Of a DNA stretch of 64,000 bases, positions 52,528 to 64,000 are shown piece after piece; the first letter of the stretch is position 1; each line of letters opens with the position of its first letter. The notes under the pieces were generated by a model, which searched no databases, was not told where the DNA came from, and saw only the letters and a list, made by a program, of their open reading frames with translations. The position numbers and the translations under genes are program-made. This stretch comes from Methylobacterium fujisawaense (GTDB taxonomy: Bacteria; Pseudomonadota; Alphaproteobacteria; Rhizobiales; Beijerinckiaceae), in assembly GCF_014138435.1 (NCBI RefSeq), contig NZ_JACJIM010000010.1, positions 124,001 to 188,000 of the forward strand, read 5' to 3'.

Positions 52528-52546
52528 TTGCAATGATGGTGCCGGG
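52528..52546 (-). promoter_or_regulatory. Sigma54-like promoter of the glt operon
   Basis: On the minus strand CGGCACCATCATTGCA carries GG (52543-52542) and GC (52531-52530) spaced by ten bases, with TTGCA as a perfect -12 element and one mismatch in the -24 element. Transcription would begin near 52518, about 70 bases before gltI. No equally clear NtrC dyad was found upstream. A 12-bp palindrome CGTCTGCAGACG sits near 52613. The rest of 52449-52760 holds no gene. Confidence 0.5.
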
Positions 52547-52765
52547 AGAAGGGCTGTCGTGCCGCGCAGGCCTGCGGCTGAGTACGGACACGTCGCGGCC
52601 AAGCTGCTGCGCACGTCTGCAGACGCGGTCCCTGCCGTCCCCATGGCCTCCTCCCAAGCGCTGAGCCGGCCTCACGCTCGCGCCGGCGGCATCATGCACA
52701 CTTCTTAGGCGTACGCACGCGGTGCGGAGGACGGATCCGCCCGGAAAGCTGACGAATCCACGGTA

Positions 52766-52811
52766 TAGAAAACGACGACGCCGCCCCCCGCGGTATCGGG
52801 AGACGGCGTCG
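52766..52811 (-). terminator. Intrinsic terminator after livJ
   Basis: On the minus strand CGACGCCG and CGGCGTCG form an 8-bp stem with a long 20-base apex, followed by TTTTC. It lies about 30 bases after the livJ stop. Confidence 0.7.
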
Positions 52812-52839
52812 GACTGGAAACCCGGTTCGTGGCCGCGGC

Positions 52840-53961
<1,122 letters not shown>

Positions 53962-54010
53962 CGCGTACTTCCCCTAAGTGTCAGGACCGCACGTGCGGAT
54001 CCGGCCGCAC

Positions 54011-54384
54011 TCATCGGACCTCGTCCGCTTCGGGCGCCCGTGCGCGCCATGTCAGCGGTGAGGTCTTCTCGTAGAGCCAGCGGTACTGGCTCGTCATCTG
54101 GCGCGTCCGCGTGTAGCGGAAGCCCGCCGCGCCGATGATCATGACGACGACCGCGTCGACCGCATAGTAGTGCAGCGAGAGCAGCGTGCCCGAAAACAGG
54201 GCGTAGTGGATGAAGCGCACGGCAGCCGCCACCAGAAGCAGCGCCAGGGCGCAGTGCCAGAACGGCCGCCAACCCCGGGCGATGCCGCGGGCCGCCATCC
54301 AGCCGGCCCAGCCGCCCATCACCACGGTGACGAGCAGGAACAGCCAGGCCGACGGCTCCTCGTAGAGGATTCCCTGCAGCGCGC

Positions 54385-54388
<4 letters not shown>
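54011..54388 (-). CDS. DUF6867-like membrane protein of the liv cluster
   Basis: 125 residues with three predicted membrane spans (WLFLLVTVVMGGWAGWMAAR, CALALLLVAAAVRFIHYALF, YYAVDAVVVMIIGAAGFRYT). Small proteins of this type are found beside livF in Rhizobiales; the role is unknown. It overlaps livF by four bases, so it is translated with the transporter genes and is likely an accessory of it. Confidence 0.75.
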
Positions 54389-55178
<790 letters not shown>

Positions 55179-55182
<4 letters not shown>

Positions 55183-56068
55183 GCCGAGGCTCCCGTATGG
55201 GTCTCGTCCGCGTGCGGCACGGTGATCCCGACCTCGGCCTCCACGGCCTCCACCTCTTCGTCCTCCACACCCAGATAGGCGGCGATCACCTTAGGGTCGG
55301 CCCGCACCTCGGCGGGAGAGCCGTCGGCGATCTTCACGCCGTAATCCAGCACGACCACGTGGTCGGAGATCTCCATCACCACCGACATGTCGTGCTCGAT
55401 CAGCAGCACCGAGGTGTCGTGCTCGTCCCGGATGTGGCGCAGGAGGCCGTTCAGCTCGGTCGATTCCCGGGGGTTGAGGCCGGCGGCCGGCTCGTCGAGG
55501 CAGAGGAGGACCGGGTCCGTACACATCGCCCGGGCGATCTCCAGGCGCCGCTGCGCGCCATAAGGCAGGGCGCCCGCCGGATCGTCGGCCCGCGCCATCA
55601 GGTCGATGCGCGTCAGCCACGCCTTGGCGCGCTCGATCGCGGCCTCCTGCGCGTCCCGGTAGGTCTTGAGGCCGAGCAAGCCCAGGATGGTGTAGCCCGA
55701 GGCGCGCATCAGGGGGGCGTGCTGTGCGACCAGAAGGTTCTCCAGCACCGTCATGCCCTGGAACAGGCGGATGTTCTGAAAGGTGCGGGCCACCCGGGCG
55801 GTGCGGTTGACCTTGTGGTTGGGCAGCCGCTCCAGCAGGTGCGCGGTGCCGTCGGCATGCGCCAGCGTCAGCATGCCCTCGGTGGGCTTGTAGAAGCCGG
55901 TGATGCAGTTGAACACCGTGGTCTTGCCGGCCCCGTTCGGGCCGATCAGCGCGGTGATGTCGCCGCGCCGCGCCGCGAAGGACAGGTCGGAGACGGCGGT
56001 CAGCCCGCCGAACCGCATGGTCAGGTGCTCGACCGTGAGCACCGGGGGGGCGAGGGGTGAGGCCGCCA

Positions 56069-56069
<1 letters not shown>
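55179..56069 (-). CDS. livG: Branched-chain amino acid ABC transporter ATP-binding protein LivG
   Basis: 296 residues. Walker A is GPNGAGKTTVFNCITG, and ARTFQNIRLFQGMTVLENLL is typical of LivG. The signature motif is degenerate (ALPYGAQRRLEIARAM). Walker B is VLLCLDEPAAGLNPRES. The C-terminus is extended by an acidic tail EDEEVEAVEAEVG. Start overlaps the livM stop by one base. Confidence 0.93.
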
Positions 56070-57462
<1,393 letters not shown>

Positions 57463-57463
<1 letters not shown>

Positions 57464-58380
57464 CAGACTTTCTCGACCTCGGGCCGGCCCAGGATGCCCG
57501 AGGGCATGAAGATCAGGACAATCGCCAGGATCGAGAAGGCGGCGACGTCCTTGTACTCGATGGAGAAGTAGGCGGACCAGAAGGTCTCGATCAGGCCGAT
57601 GATCAGGCCGCCGAGAACCGCGCCGGGCAGGGAGCCGATGCCGCCGAGCACCGCCGCCGTGAAGGCTTTCACGCCGGGCACGAACCCGTCCGAGAACGAC
57701 ACGACGCCGTAATACATGAGGTAGAGGACGCCGGCGACGGCCGCCAGCGCGGCGCCGAGCACGAAGGTCAGGGAGATCGTGCGGTCGACGTCGATGCCCA
57801 GCAACGCCGCCATCTTGCGGTCCTGCTCACAGGCGCGCTGCGCCCGGCCGAAGGGCGTGCGCTGGACGAGATACCAGAAGCCCGTGAGCAGCACGGCGGT
57901 GACCGCCATGATCAGAACCTGCTTCCAGGCCAGGAACACCGCGTAGCCGTCCCGCTCGAACAGGGTGATGCCCCCCGACAGCATCGGCGGCGTCGGCTTG
58001 TTGCGCGCGCCCTGCACCACCTGAACGAAGTTCGACAGGAAGATCGAGACGCCGATCGCCGAGATCAGCGGCGCCAGCCGGAACGAGCCGCGCAACGGCC
58101 GGTAGGCGACGCGCTCGATCGCCCAGCCCCACAGGGCGGTGAGCACCATGGCGACCACCAGCACCACCAGGAAGGCCAGGGCGATGGAGCTGACCCCGAG
58201 CCACACGGTCAACAGCAGGAAGGTGATCAGCGCGATGAAGCAGGAGACCATGAAGACGTCGCCGTGAGCGAAGTTCACCATGCCGATGATGCCGAACACC
58301 ATCGTGTAGCCGATGGCGATCAGGCCATAGATCGAGCCGAGCGTCAGCCCGTTGATCAACTGCTGTACGAAGACGTCCAT
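57463..58380 (-). CDS. livH: Branched-chain amino acid ABC transporter permease LivH
   Basis: 305 residues beginning MDVFVQQLINGLTLGSIYGL, the standard LivH start. IGYTMVFGIIGMVNFAHGDV and the EAA-like RACEQDRKMAALLGIDVDRT support it. First gene of the livH-M-G-F-DUF6867-livJ unit, which reads leftwards. The 244-base gap to the symporter gene at 58625 holds divergent promoters that I cannot assign. Confidence 0.93.
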
Positions 58381-58624
58381 GAACTCTCGCGCGCGCAGGT
58401 TTCTCGTGCCGCCTACGGGAACCGCAGGTGGCGCGGCGGGGCAAGTCTCGTACCGCAGCCGTAGCACACCGGCCACAGGTTTCATCGCCGCCCGAGCGTC
58501 GCGCGAAAACAGTCGACCACGCCAGTAACGCGCCCCGGCCGGGCTTGCGTGCGGCGCAGTTCCTGCGACACGTTAACGAATTGAAATGCTCGATCATCCC
58601 GGGCTCAGGCGAGGAGCAGTACCG

Positions 58625-59905
58625 ATGGCAGGGTCGAGACTCACGACGATGATCTTCGTCGGCATGCTCCTCGGAATCGCCGTCGGCTACGCCTGCAGCA
58701 TCACTTGGCCCGATCCGCAGACCGCCAAGGAGATCGCCGGCTACATCGCGCTGGTCTCCGACGTGTTCCTGCGGCTGATCAAGATGATCATCGCGCCGCT
58801 GGTCTTCTCCACGCTCGTGGTCGGCATCGCGCATCTCGGGGACACCGCTGCGGTCGGCCGGGTCGGCGGCAAGGCGCTGCTCTGGTTCGTGGGCGCCTCG
58901 TTCTGCTCGCTGATGCTCGGCCTGATCATGGTCAACCTGATGCAGCCCGGCCAGAACCTGAACCTGCCGCTGCCCGATGCCGGCGCCGGGACGGGGCTCA
59001 AGGCGGCCTCGCTGTCGCTCAAGGAATTCGTGACGCACCTCGTGCCGAAGAGCGCCGTCGAGGCGATGGCCAACAACGAGATCCTGCAGATCGTGGTCTT
59101 CTCGATCTTCTTCGGCGTCGGCCTGGCATCCCTCGGCGAGAAGGGGCGCCTCCTCGCGCAGGGCATCGAGGGCCTGGCCGACGTGATGCTCAAGGTCACG
59201 GGCTACGTGATGATGTTCGCCCCCGTGGCGGTGTTCGCCGCCATCGCGGCGACGATCACCACGCAGGGCATCGGCGTGCTCGTGACCTACGGCAAGTTCC
59301 TCGTGGAGTTCTACATCGGGCTCGCCGTGCTCTGGGCGCTGCTCATGGGCGTCGGCTTCCTGATGCTCGGGGGCGGCGGCATCATGCGGCTGTTCAACCT
59401 GATCAAGGAGCCCTTCGTGCTCGCCTTCTCGACCGCGTCGAGCGAGGCGGCCTACCCGAAGATGCTGACGAACCTCGAGAAGTTCGGGGTGCCGAACCGC
59501 ATCACGTCGTTCGTGCTGCCCATGGGCTACTCGTTCAACCTCGACGGCTCGATGATGTACTGTACCTTCGCGGTGATGTTCATCGCGCAGGCCTACAACA
59601 TCCCGTTGAGCTGGGGTCAGCAGCTCACGATGCTGCTGCTGCTGATGGTGACGTCGAAGGGCATGGCCGGCGTGCCGCGCGCCTCGCTGGTGGTCATCTC
59701 GGCGACGCTGGCGCACTTCAACATCCCGGAGGCCGGGCTGCTGCTGATCATCGGCATCGACCAGTTCCTGGACATGGGGCGCTCGGCCACCAACGTGCTG
59801 GGCAACAGCGTCGCCACCGTGGCGGTCGCCAAGTGGGAGGGGCAGCTCACCACCACCGACCAGCGCCTCGACCATGTCGGCACCGTGGCCTCGCCGGCGG
59901 AGTAG
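58625..59905 (+). CDS. Dicarboxylate/amino acid:cation symporter (DAACS family)
   Basis: 426 residues with eight spans and two re-entrant loops. Signatures are FAFSTASSEAAYPKML-type serine-rich loop (AFSTASSEAAYPKM), LPMGYSFNLDGSMMYCTFAV and DMGRSATNVLGNSVATVAVA. It is like GltP/DctA, moving glutamate, aspartate or C4-dicarboxylates with H+ or Na+. The ATG at 58625 has GAGGAG upstream. Confidence 0.92.
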   Translation: MAGSRLTTMIFVGMLLGIAVGYACSITWPDPQTAKEIAGYIALVSDVFLRLIKMIIAPLVFSTLVVGIAHLGDTAAVGRVGGKALLWFVGASFCSLMLGLIMVNLMQPGQNLNLPLPDAGAGTGLKAASLSLKEFVTHLVPKSAVEAMANNEILQIVVFSIFFGVGLASLGEKGRLLAQGIEGLADVMLKVTGYVMMFAPVAVFAAIAATITTQGIGVLVTYGKFLVEFYIGLAVLWALLMGVGFLMLGGGGIMRLFNLIKEPFVLAFSTASSEAAYPKMLTNLEKFGVPNRITSFVLPMGYSFNLDGSMMYCTFAVMFIAQAYNIPLSWGQQLTMLLLLMVTSKGMAGVPRASLVVISATLAHFNIPEAGLLLIIGIDQFLDMGRSATNVLGNSVATVAVAKWEGQLTTTDQRLDHVGTVASPAE

Positions 59906-59964
59906 GGGCCGGTTTTGCGGGATCTGCGCCCGCCGGGATGTCGGGTGCAAGGCGGCTGTCGAAC

Positions 59965-60090
59965 CCATCCTCCTCATCCTGAGGTGACCGCGTCTGCGGG
60001 CCTCGGAGGAGGACGCCAGGGATCGCGGCGCTGACCGGAAGGCTGCTTTGAGGCTTCCGCTGCGCTTCGGCACCTCTGGATGGGGGATGG
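59965..60090. repeat. Palindromic intergenic repeat, copy 2
   Basis: It begins CCTCATCCTGAGGTG and ends CACCTCTGGATGG. The core CCAGGGATCGCGGCGC matches copy 1 at 31059-31188 (CCAGGGATCGCAGCGC) in the same orientation, while its outer arms correspond to those of copy 1 in exchanged order. It lies between the symporter and the orphan binding-protein gene. Confidence 0.75.
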
Positions 60091-60160
60091 ATGGGAGGGG
60101 CCGGGCGCTGGCACTCTCCCGTGCGGTGTGGCTTGTGCGGTGCGCCTGGGAGGCTCTGTG

Positions 60161-61069
60161 ATGACGATGCGGCTCATCGCGGTTCTGGCGCTGGCGCTGG
60201 CGGGCGTGTCGCCCGCAGCCGCCGTCGAGGTGCTCACCGGCACGCTCAGGAGCGTCGCCGAGCGCGGGGAGATCGTGCTCGGCTACCGGGAGAGTTCGGT
60301 GCCGTTCTCCTTCGTGGAAGGCAAGCGGCCGGACGGCAGCCCCCGGGCGATCGGCTACGCCATCGACCTCTGCGGCGAGATCGCCGACGACGTCCAGGCG
60401 GCGATCGGCCGGCCGGTGAGGATCCGCTACGAGCCCGTCACCGCCGAGACGCGCATCCCGGCACTGACCTCCGGCAAGATCGACCTCGAATGCGGCTCGA
60501 CCACCGCCAATGCCGAGCGCCGCAGGCAGGTCGCCTTCTCGCCGGTGGATTACATCAGCGCCACGCAGCTGCTGGTGAAGCGGGGCTCGGGCGTCGCCTC
60601 CTATCGGGATCTCGGCGGCAAGACCGTGGTGGTGACGGCCGGCACAACCAACGAGAAGGCCGTGCGCGACCTGCTCGCCCGGCTGAAGATCGACGCGCAG
60701 GTGGTGACGGCGCCCGACCATGCCGCGTCCTACGCCATGGTGAAGGCCGGAAAGGCCGACGCCTTCGCCACCGACGACGTGCTGCTCTACGGGCTGATCG
60801 CCACGGACGCGCGGGACGGGGCGAACTACACGGTGCTCCCCGACAAGCTCTCCTACGAGCCCTACGGCATCATGTTCCGCAAGGACGACCCGGAGTTCGC
60901 CGGCATCGTGCAGCAGACCTTCACACGCCTCGCCGAAAGCCGGGCGCTGCGCTGGACCTACGAGCGCTGGTTCCTCAAGCGCCTGCCCAACGGCGAGCGC
61001 CTCGACATCCCGATGTCGAACGACCTGCGGGTGAGCTTCCAATTGATGGGGCTCGACGGGGGCGAGTGA
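60161..61069 (+). CDS. Orphan GltI-like amino acid substrate-binding protein
   Basis: 302 residues. Signal peptide MTMRLIAVLALALAGVSPAA, then PBP family 3 segments VLGYRESSVPFSFVEGKRPD, IDLECGSTTANAERRRQVAF and VVVTAGTTNEKAVRDLLARL, like GltI at 51525-52448. No permease or ATPase is adjacent, so it may use the GltJKL membrane components or serve a chemoreceptor. GGGAGG precedes the ATG. Confidence 0.85.
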   Translation: MTMRLIAVLALALAGVSPAAAVEVLTGTLRSVAERGEIVLGYRESSVPFSFVEGKRPDGSPRAIGYAIDLCGEIADDVQAAIGRPVRIRYEPVTAETRIPALTSGKIDLECGSTTANAERRRQVAFSPVDYISATQLLVKRGSGVASYRDLGGKTVVVTAGTTNEKAVRDLLARLKIDAQVVTAPDHAASYAMVKAGKADAFATDDVLLYGLIATDARDGANYTVLPDKLSYEPYGIMFRKDDPEFAGIVQQTFTRLAESRALRWTYERWFLKRLPNGERLDIPMSNDLRVSFQLMGLDGGE

Positions 61070-61169
61070 GCGGCGCACGCGACGGGGCGGCGCCTCGCTT
61101 TCGCCCAACCGGCACGCGAGGAAGATCCGGCCTGACCGTGTTCCTCCCGCCGCGAGCGTGCCTCCTTCC

Positions 61170-61844
61170 ATGCTGATCGCCGCGCACTGCCCGAAACCGC
61201 TCGCCCTGGTGCTGGCCGCCGCCCTCGCCTGCGCCGCCTCGGCGGCCTGCGCCCACCCCCACGTCTGGGTCACCGCCAAGGCGCAGCTCGTCTACGAGGG
61301 CGGAAAGCTCGTGGGCGTCCGCGACACGTGGAGCTTCGACCCCGAATACACGGCCTTCGTGACCCAGGGCCTCGACACCAACAAGGACGGCAAGCTCAGC
61401 CCGGAGGAGCTTGCCGGGCTCGCGGCCGAGAACACCGCCAACCTCGCCGAGTTCGGCTACTTCACGAAGCTGAAGGTCGGCGGCAAGGAGCAGGCCTTCA
61501 GCGATCCGAAGGAGCCGGCAGCCCATATGGAGGACAAGGCGCTGGTCATGACCTTCCTGCTGCCCCTGAAGACGCCGGTCCAGCAGGGGCGGGGCGTGGC
61601 TGCGCTGGAGGTCTACGACCCGACCTATTTCGTCGCCTTCTCGTTCGCCGAGGGGACCGACGCCGCGACCCTCGCGGGGGCGCCGCAGGGCTGCGCCGCC
61701 ACGGTGACCCGCCCGAAGACCGAGCAGCCGAAGACGGCCGATGCCGGATCCCCGGGGATGACCGAGGCCTTCTTCGAGGCGCTCACCGCCGCCTCGACCT
61801 ACGGGGTGCAGTTCGCCAGCCGGGTTCTCGTGGCATGTCCGTAG
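61170..61844 (+). CDS. DUF1007 family exported protein, metal-exporter partner
   Basis: 224 residues. A signal peptide ends near AACAHPHVWVTAKAQLVYEG, the DUF1007 hallmark His-Pro-His at the mature N-terminus. An EF-hand-like DTNKDGKLSPEE follows. These proteins regularly accompany NicO-type Ni/Co transporters as here; the His-rich mature N-terminus could bind metal. It overlaps the next gene by ten bases. ATG at 61170; a GTG at 61158 is possible. Confidence 0.87.
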   Translation: MLIAAHCPKPLALVLAAALACAASAACAHPHVWVTAKAQLVYEGGKLVGVRDTWSFDPEYTAFVTQGLDTNKDGKLSPEELAGLAAENTANLAEFGYFTKLKVGGKEQAFSDPKEPAAHMEDKALVMTFLLPLKTPVQQGRGVAALEVYDPTYFVAFSFAEGTDAATLAGAPQGCAATVTRPKTEQPKTADAGSPGMTEAFFEALTAASTYGVQFASRVLVACP

Positions 61845-62827
61845 GGATCGGGATCGTCGCCCCCGCCGGGGCGGGACGGCTGGGGCTGAGGCTCGGCCTC
61901 ATGGCCCTGGCCATCGGGCTGGCCGCGCTCCTGGCGGCCGGGATCGCGTGGCTCGTCGCGCCCGGCCTCTCCGCGCCGCCGCCGCGCTCGCCCTTCGGGA
62001 TCGGCTTCCGGGAGGCTGCCCCGTCCGCCACGGGGATCGGCGGGGTGATCCTGGCGCTGCAGGCGAGCTTTTCCCGCAGCCTGAACGCGGCGGTCAGCGC
62101 GCTGCGGGGCGGCGGCAGCTGGGGCCCGCTGGTCGGCCTCGCCTTCGCCTACGGCGTGTTCCATGCCGCCGGTCCCGGCCACGGCAAGGCGGTGATCGCC
62201 GGCTACATCCTGGCGGGGGAGCGGGCGCTCCGGCGCGGCGCCGCGCTGAGCCTCTGCGCCGCGCTGCTCCAGGCCTGCATGGCCGGGGCGATCGTCGGCC
62301 TCGGCACCCTGGTCCTCAACGCCACGGCGGCGAGCATCACCCGGGCCGGCACCCTGATCGAGACCGTGAGCTTCGCCCTCGTCGCCCTGATCGGGCTGGT
62401 GCTGACGTGGCGCAAGGCCGGACGCCTCGCGACCCTCGGTGCGGGCTGCGGCCCGGGCTGCAACCACCTGCCCGGGCCGCAGGCCCTCGACACCCTCGAC
62501 ACGTGGCGCGAGCGGGCCGGGGTGGTGCTGGCGGCGGGCACGCGTCCCTGCGCCGGCGCGGTTCTGGTCCTGGTCTTCGCGGTGTCGCAGGGCGTGCCCG
62601 GGGCGGGCGTGCTGGCGGTTCTGGCGATGGCCCTCGGCACCGCCCTGACCACGACGGCGCTGGCCTGCCTCGCGGTCTTCGCCAAGCGCGCGGCCCTGCG
62701 CCTCGCCGGCGGCCGGGGACAGGCGGGCCTCCTGGCGCTCGGCGGCCTCGAACTCGTCGCCGCCGCCTTCGTGCTGGTTCTGGGAGCCGCCATGCTCTCC
62801 GGCCTCGCGCCCGGGCTCGGCGGCTGA
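61835..62827 (+). CDS. NicO-type nickel/cobalt transporter
   Basis: 330 residues with about seven spans. The HX5GH-type motif FAYGVFHAAGPGHGKAVIAG (FHAAGPGH) is the NicO/RcnA metal-binding signature. A second cytoplasmic Cys/His region (CGPGCNHLPGPQ) lies in the central loop, and the second half has GTRPCAGAVLVLVFAVSQG. It probably exports Ni(II) or Co(II), though some relatives import. Cotranslated with the DUF1007 gene. Confidence 0.88.
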   Translation: MSVGIGIVAPAGAGRLGLRLGLMALAIGLAALLAAGIAWLVAPGLSAPPPRSPFGIGFREAAPSATGIGGVILALQASFSRSLNAAVSALRGGGSWGPLVGLAFAYGVFHAAGPGHGKAVIAGYILAGERALRRGAALSLCAALLQACMAGAIVGLGTLVLNATAASITRAGTLIETVSFALVALIGLVLTWRKAGRLATLGAGCGPGCNHLPGPQALDTLDTWRERAGVVLAAGTRPCAGAVLVLVFAVSQGVPGAGVLAVLAMALGTALTTTALACLAVFAKRAALRLAGGRGQAGLLALGGLELVAAAFVLVLGAAMLSGLAPGLGG

Positions 62828-62888
62828 AGGGCCTCGCCATCCGGGGCGCGGCGTGCCACGCTGCGCACCCGAGACGGAGCGCGCGCTG

Positions 62889-63605
62889 ATGCATCCCGAT
62901 TTCGAGACGATCCTGAACTGGCGTCTGCTCGCCGGATCGCATCCCTTCCCCGGCCCCGACGGCGGGACCTGCATCAACGAGGCCGCGATCGTGGCCGCGG
63001 GCCTGCCCTACCGGGCGATCCGCTCCAGCGCCGATTGCCCGCCCTGCTTCTCCAGGCCGGTCGCCGCCTACGCCCTCGGGCTCAACGACACCATGCCGGA
63101 CGAGGCGCGCCCCCAGCTGATGGCCTTCGTGCTGCGGCTGTCGGGCAGCGCCGACGCTCCGGAGATCGAGGCCGCCCGCACCCGGACGCTGGCGCTGGAG
63201 AGTGTCCGCCGCATCCTGGCGCCGCTCTGCGCCGTCGCTGGCATGGTCGAGGACGCGAAGGCCTGCGTCGGGGCGCCGGACTGGCCCGCGGCCCTGGCGG
63301 CGGCGAACGCGGCCGCGTGGCGGGGCGGGGCGCGTTCGCAGGCGGCGGCCGAGGCGCGGCGCTGGCGCGAGGGCGCGCTCACCGCGGCGGTGTCCCGCAC
63401 CGCGACGGCGGCACAACGCGCGGGCACGGATGCACGCTGCGCCGCGGAGGTGGCCGAAGGCGCCGCGCCCTTCGTGGCCGGGACCTGGAGCCAGGCCTGC
63501 GCGATCCTCGACGAGGCGCTCGCCATCGGCCGACAGGCTCCGGAGATCGCGCTCGTCGGCGCCCGTCAGCGCATGGACGCCGCGCGGACCGGGGCGCTGG
63601 CCTGA
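62889..63605 (+). CDS. Hypothetical cytoplasmic protein with CPPC motif
   Basis: 238 residues. It starts MHPDFETILNWRLLAGSHPF and contains PDGGTCINEAAIVAAGLPYR and SSADCPPCFSRPVAAYALGL. A CxxC motif and the GTCINEAA segment hint at a metal or redox site. The second half (residues 130-230) is Ala-rich and helical. I recognise the pattern as a widespread rhizobial hypothetical protein but cannot name a function. It is 61 bases after the NicO gene. Confidence 0.7.
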   Translation: MHPDFETILNWRLLAGSHPFPGPDGGTCINEAAIVAAGLPYRAIRSSADCPPCFSRPVAAYALGLNDTMPDEARPQLMAFVLRLSGSADAPEIEAARTRTLALESVRRILAPLCAVAGMVEDAKACVGAPDWPAALAAANAAAWRGGARSQAAAEARRWREGALTAAVSRTATAAQRAGTDARCAAEVAEGAAPFVAGTWSQACAILDEALAIGRQAPEIALVGARQRMDAARTGALA

Positions 63606-64000
63606 TCAGGCCGCCGCGGGCGCCGCCTCGAGATCCAGCTCGATGGAGCCGCAATTCTCCAGGAACGTGCCGGTGAGGTGGTAGAAGAACGTGCCGTGCC
63701 CGACCACCGCGATGGTGGCTTCCGGCCGAGCCCGCAGCCAGTCGCGGAACGCCGCGACCCGGGCGTCGAACAGGGGGCGCGGCTCCACCGGGTAGCCGCC
63801 GACCTCGCAGCCCGGCTCCGCATGCCACCAGACCTCGGGCAGGTGCCCGACATCGAGGTGCGGGAACTCCGCGGCGATCTCCGAGGCCGCCCGGCCGACG
63901 TCGCAGCTGCTCTCCTGGCATTCCCGGTGCAGCACCTCGACGAGGACGCGCGGCCGGCGCGGATGGTCGCCGAACAGGATCGCGGCGGTCTCGATCGCCC
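63606..64000 (-). CDS. Histidine phosphatase family protein, 5' end cut by window
   Basis: The C-terminal 131 residues are present; the start lies beyond position 64000. The frame reads through AIETAAILFGDHPRRPRV at the edge, then a conserved Glu region, and ends with VVGHGTFFYHLTGTFLENCG, the second catalytic His motif of the phosphoglycerate mutase-like histidine phosphatases. The RHG motif would lie outside. Function not specified. The stop is adjacent to the convergent gene. Confidence 0.8.
   Translation of the reverse strand, partial: AIETAAILFGDHPRRPRVLVEVLHRECQESSCDVGRAASEIAAEFPHLDVGHLPEVWWHAEPGCEVGGYPVEPRPLFDARVAAFRDWLRARPEATIAVVGHGTFFYHLTGTFLENCGSIELDLEAAPAAA

Noticed and set aside
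57827..61279. Open frame of 1150 codons on the minus strand across livH, symporter and orphan binding protein
   Set aside because: Antisense shadow that crosses intergenic regions and a repeat; no domain or start signal.

Overview
This 64 kb window is GC-rich chromosomal DNA (about 70% GC) from an alphaproteobacterium of the Rhizobiales, most probably Methylobacterium or a close relative. The grounds are strong G/C preference at third codon positions, a NasT/NasS nitrate-assimilation locus, a DUF6894 protein, an alphaproteobacterial Porin_2-type porin, and the order squalene-synthase-like / Mth938-like / secF / secD / yajC. I see no rRNA, tRNA, CRISPR array, transposase or prophage. The two edge genes, a GH15 glycosidase at the left and a histidine phosphatase at the right, are cut by the window.

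1-14.7 kb is nitrogen assimilation. nasT (ANTAR antiterminator) and nasS (nitrate/nitrite sensor) precede a 900-bp control region. That region holds two NtrC-like dyads, a sigma54 -24/-12 promoter, a NasT-type hexaloop hairpin and an intrinsic terminator, in that order. Behind it runs an operon for an FAD reductase, a siroheme nitrite reductase (NirA), a CysJ-like flavoreductase with its own Fe-S domain, a molybdenum nitrate reductase (NasA) with a C-terminal BFD-type [2Fe-2S] module, and siroheme synthase CysG. A moaE gene for molybdopterin synthesis lies at 47.4 kb.

14.7-25.7 kb is mostly housekeeping and stress genes on both strands: a cupin, NudC, HIT, a universal stress protein, an acyltransferase, a DUF4142 protein, beta-carbonic anhydrase, Nudix, DUF429, a CitE-like lyase, dUTPase, a DUF815 ATPase, OsmC and an NTF2-like protein. 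25.7-28.7 kb is a tight serS-surE-pcm-like unit. Its seryl-tRNA synthetase carries an in-frame, AT-rich insertion of about 280 bp next to the serine-binding TAE motif, the clearest compositional anomaly of the window. 28.8-33.2 kb holds two relatives of mitochondrial complex I assembly factors and secF-secD-yajC. A palindromic repeat sits between secD and secF, and a second copy lies at 60 kb.

33-49 kb is a mixture: a hydrolase, two YidB-like paralogues flanking an opposite-strand Cys-rich exported protein, an NlpD-like murein hydrolase activator, porin, RlmJ, RNase T2, an extensin-family protein, an amidase, an AI-2E family transporter, moaE, and a tandem gamma-carbonic-anhydrase-like protein whose two halves have complementary losses of zinc ligands. 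49-61 kb is amino-acid uptake: a glutamate/aspartate ABC system (gltIJKL), a branched-chain amino-acid ABC system (livJ, DUF6867, livFGMH), a dicarboxylate/amino-acid symporter and an orphan GltI paralogue. The window ends with a DUF1007 / NicO-type metal exporter pair, an unrecognised protein and the partial phosphatase.
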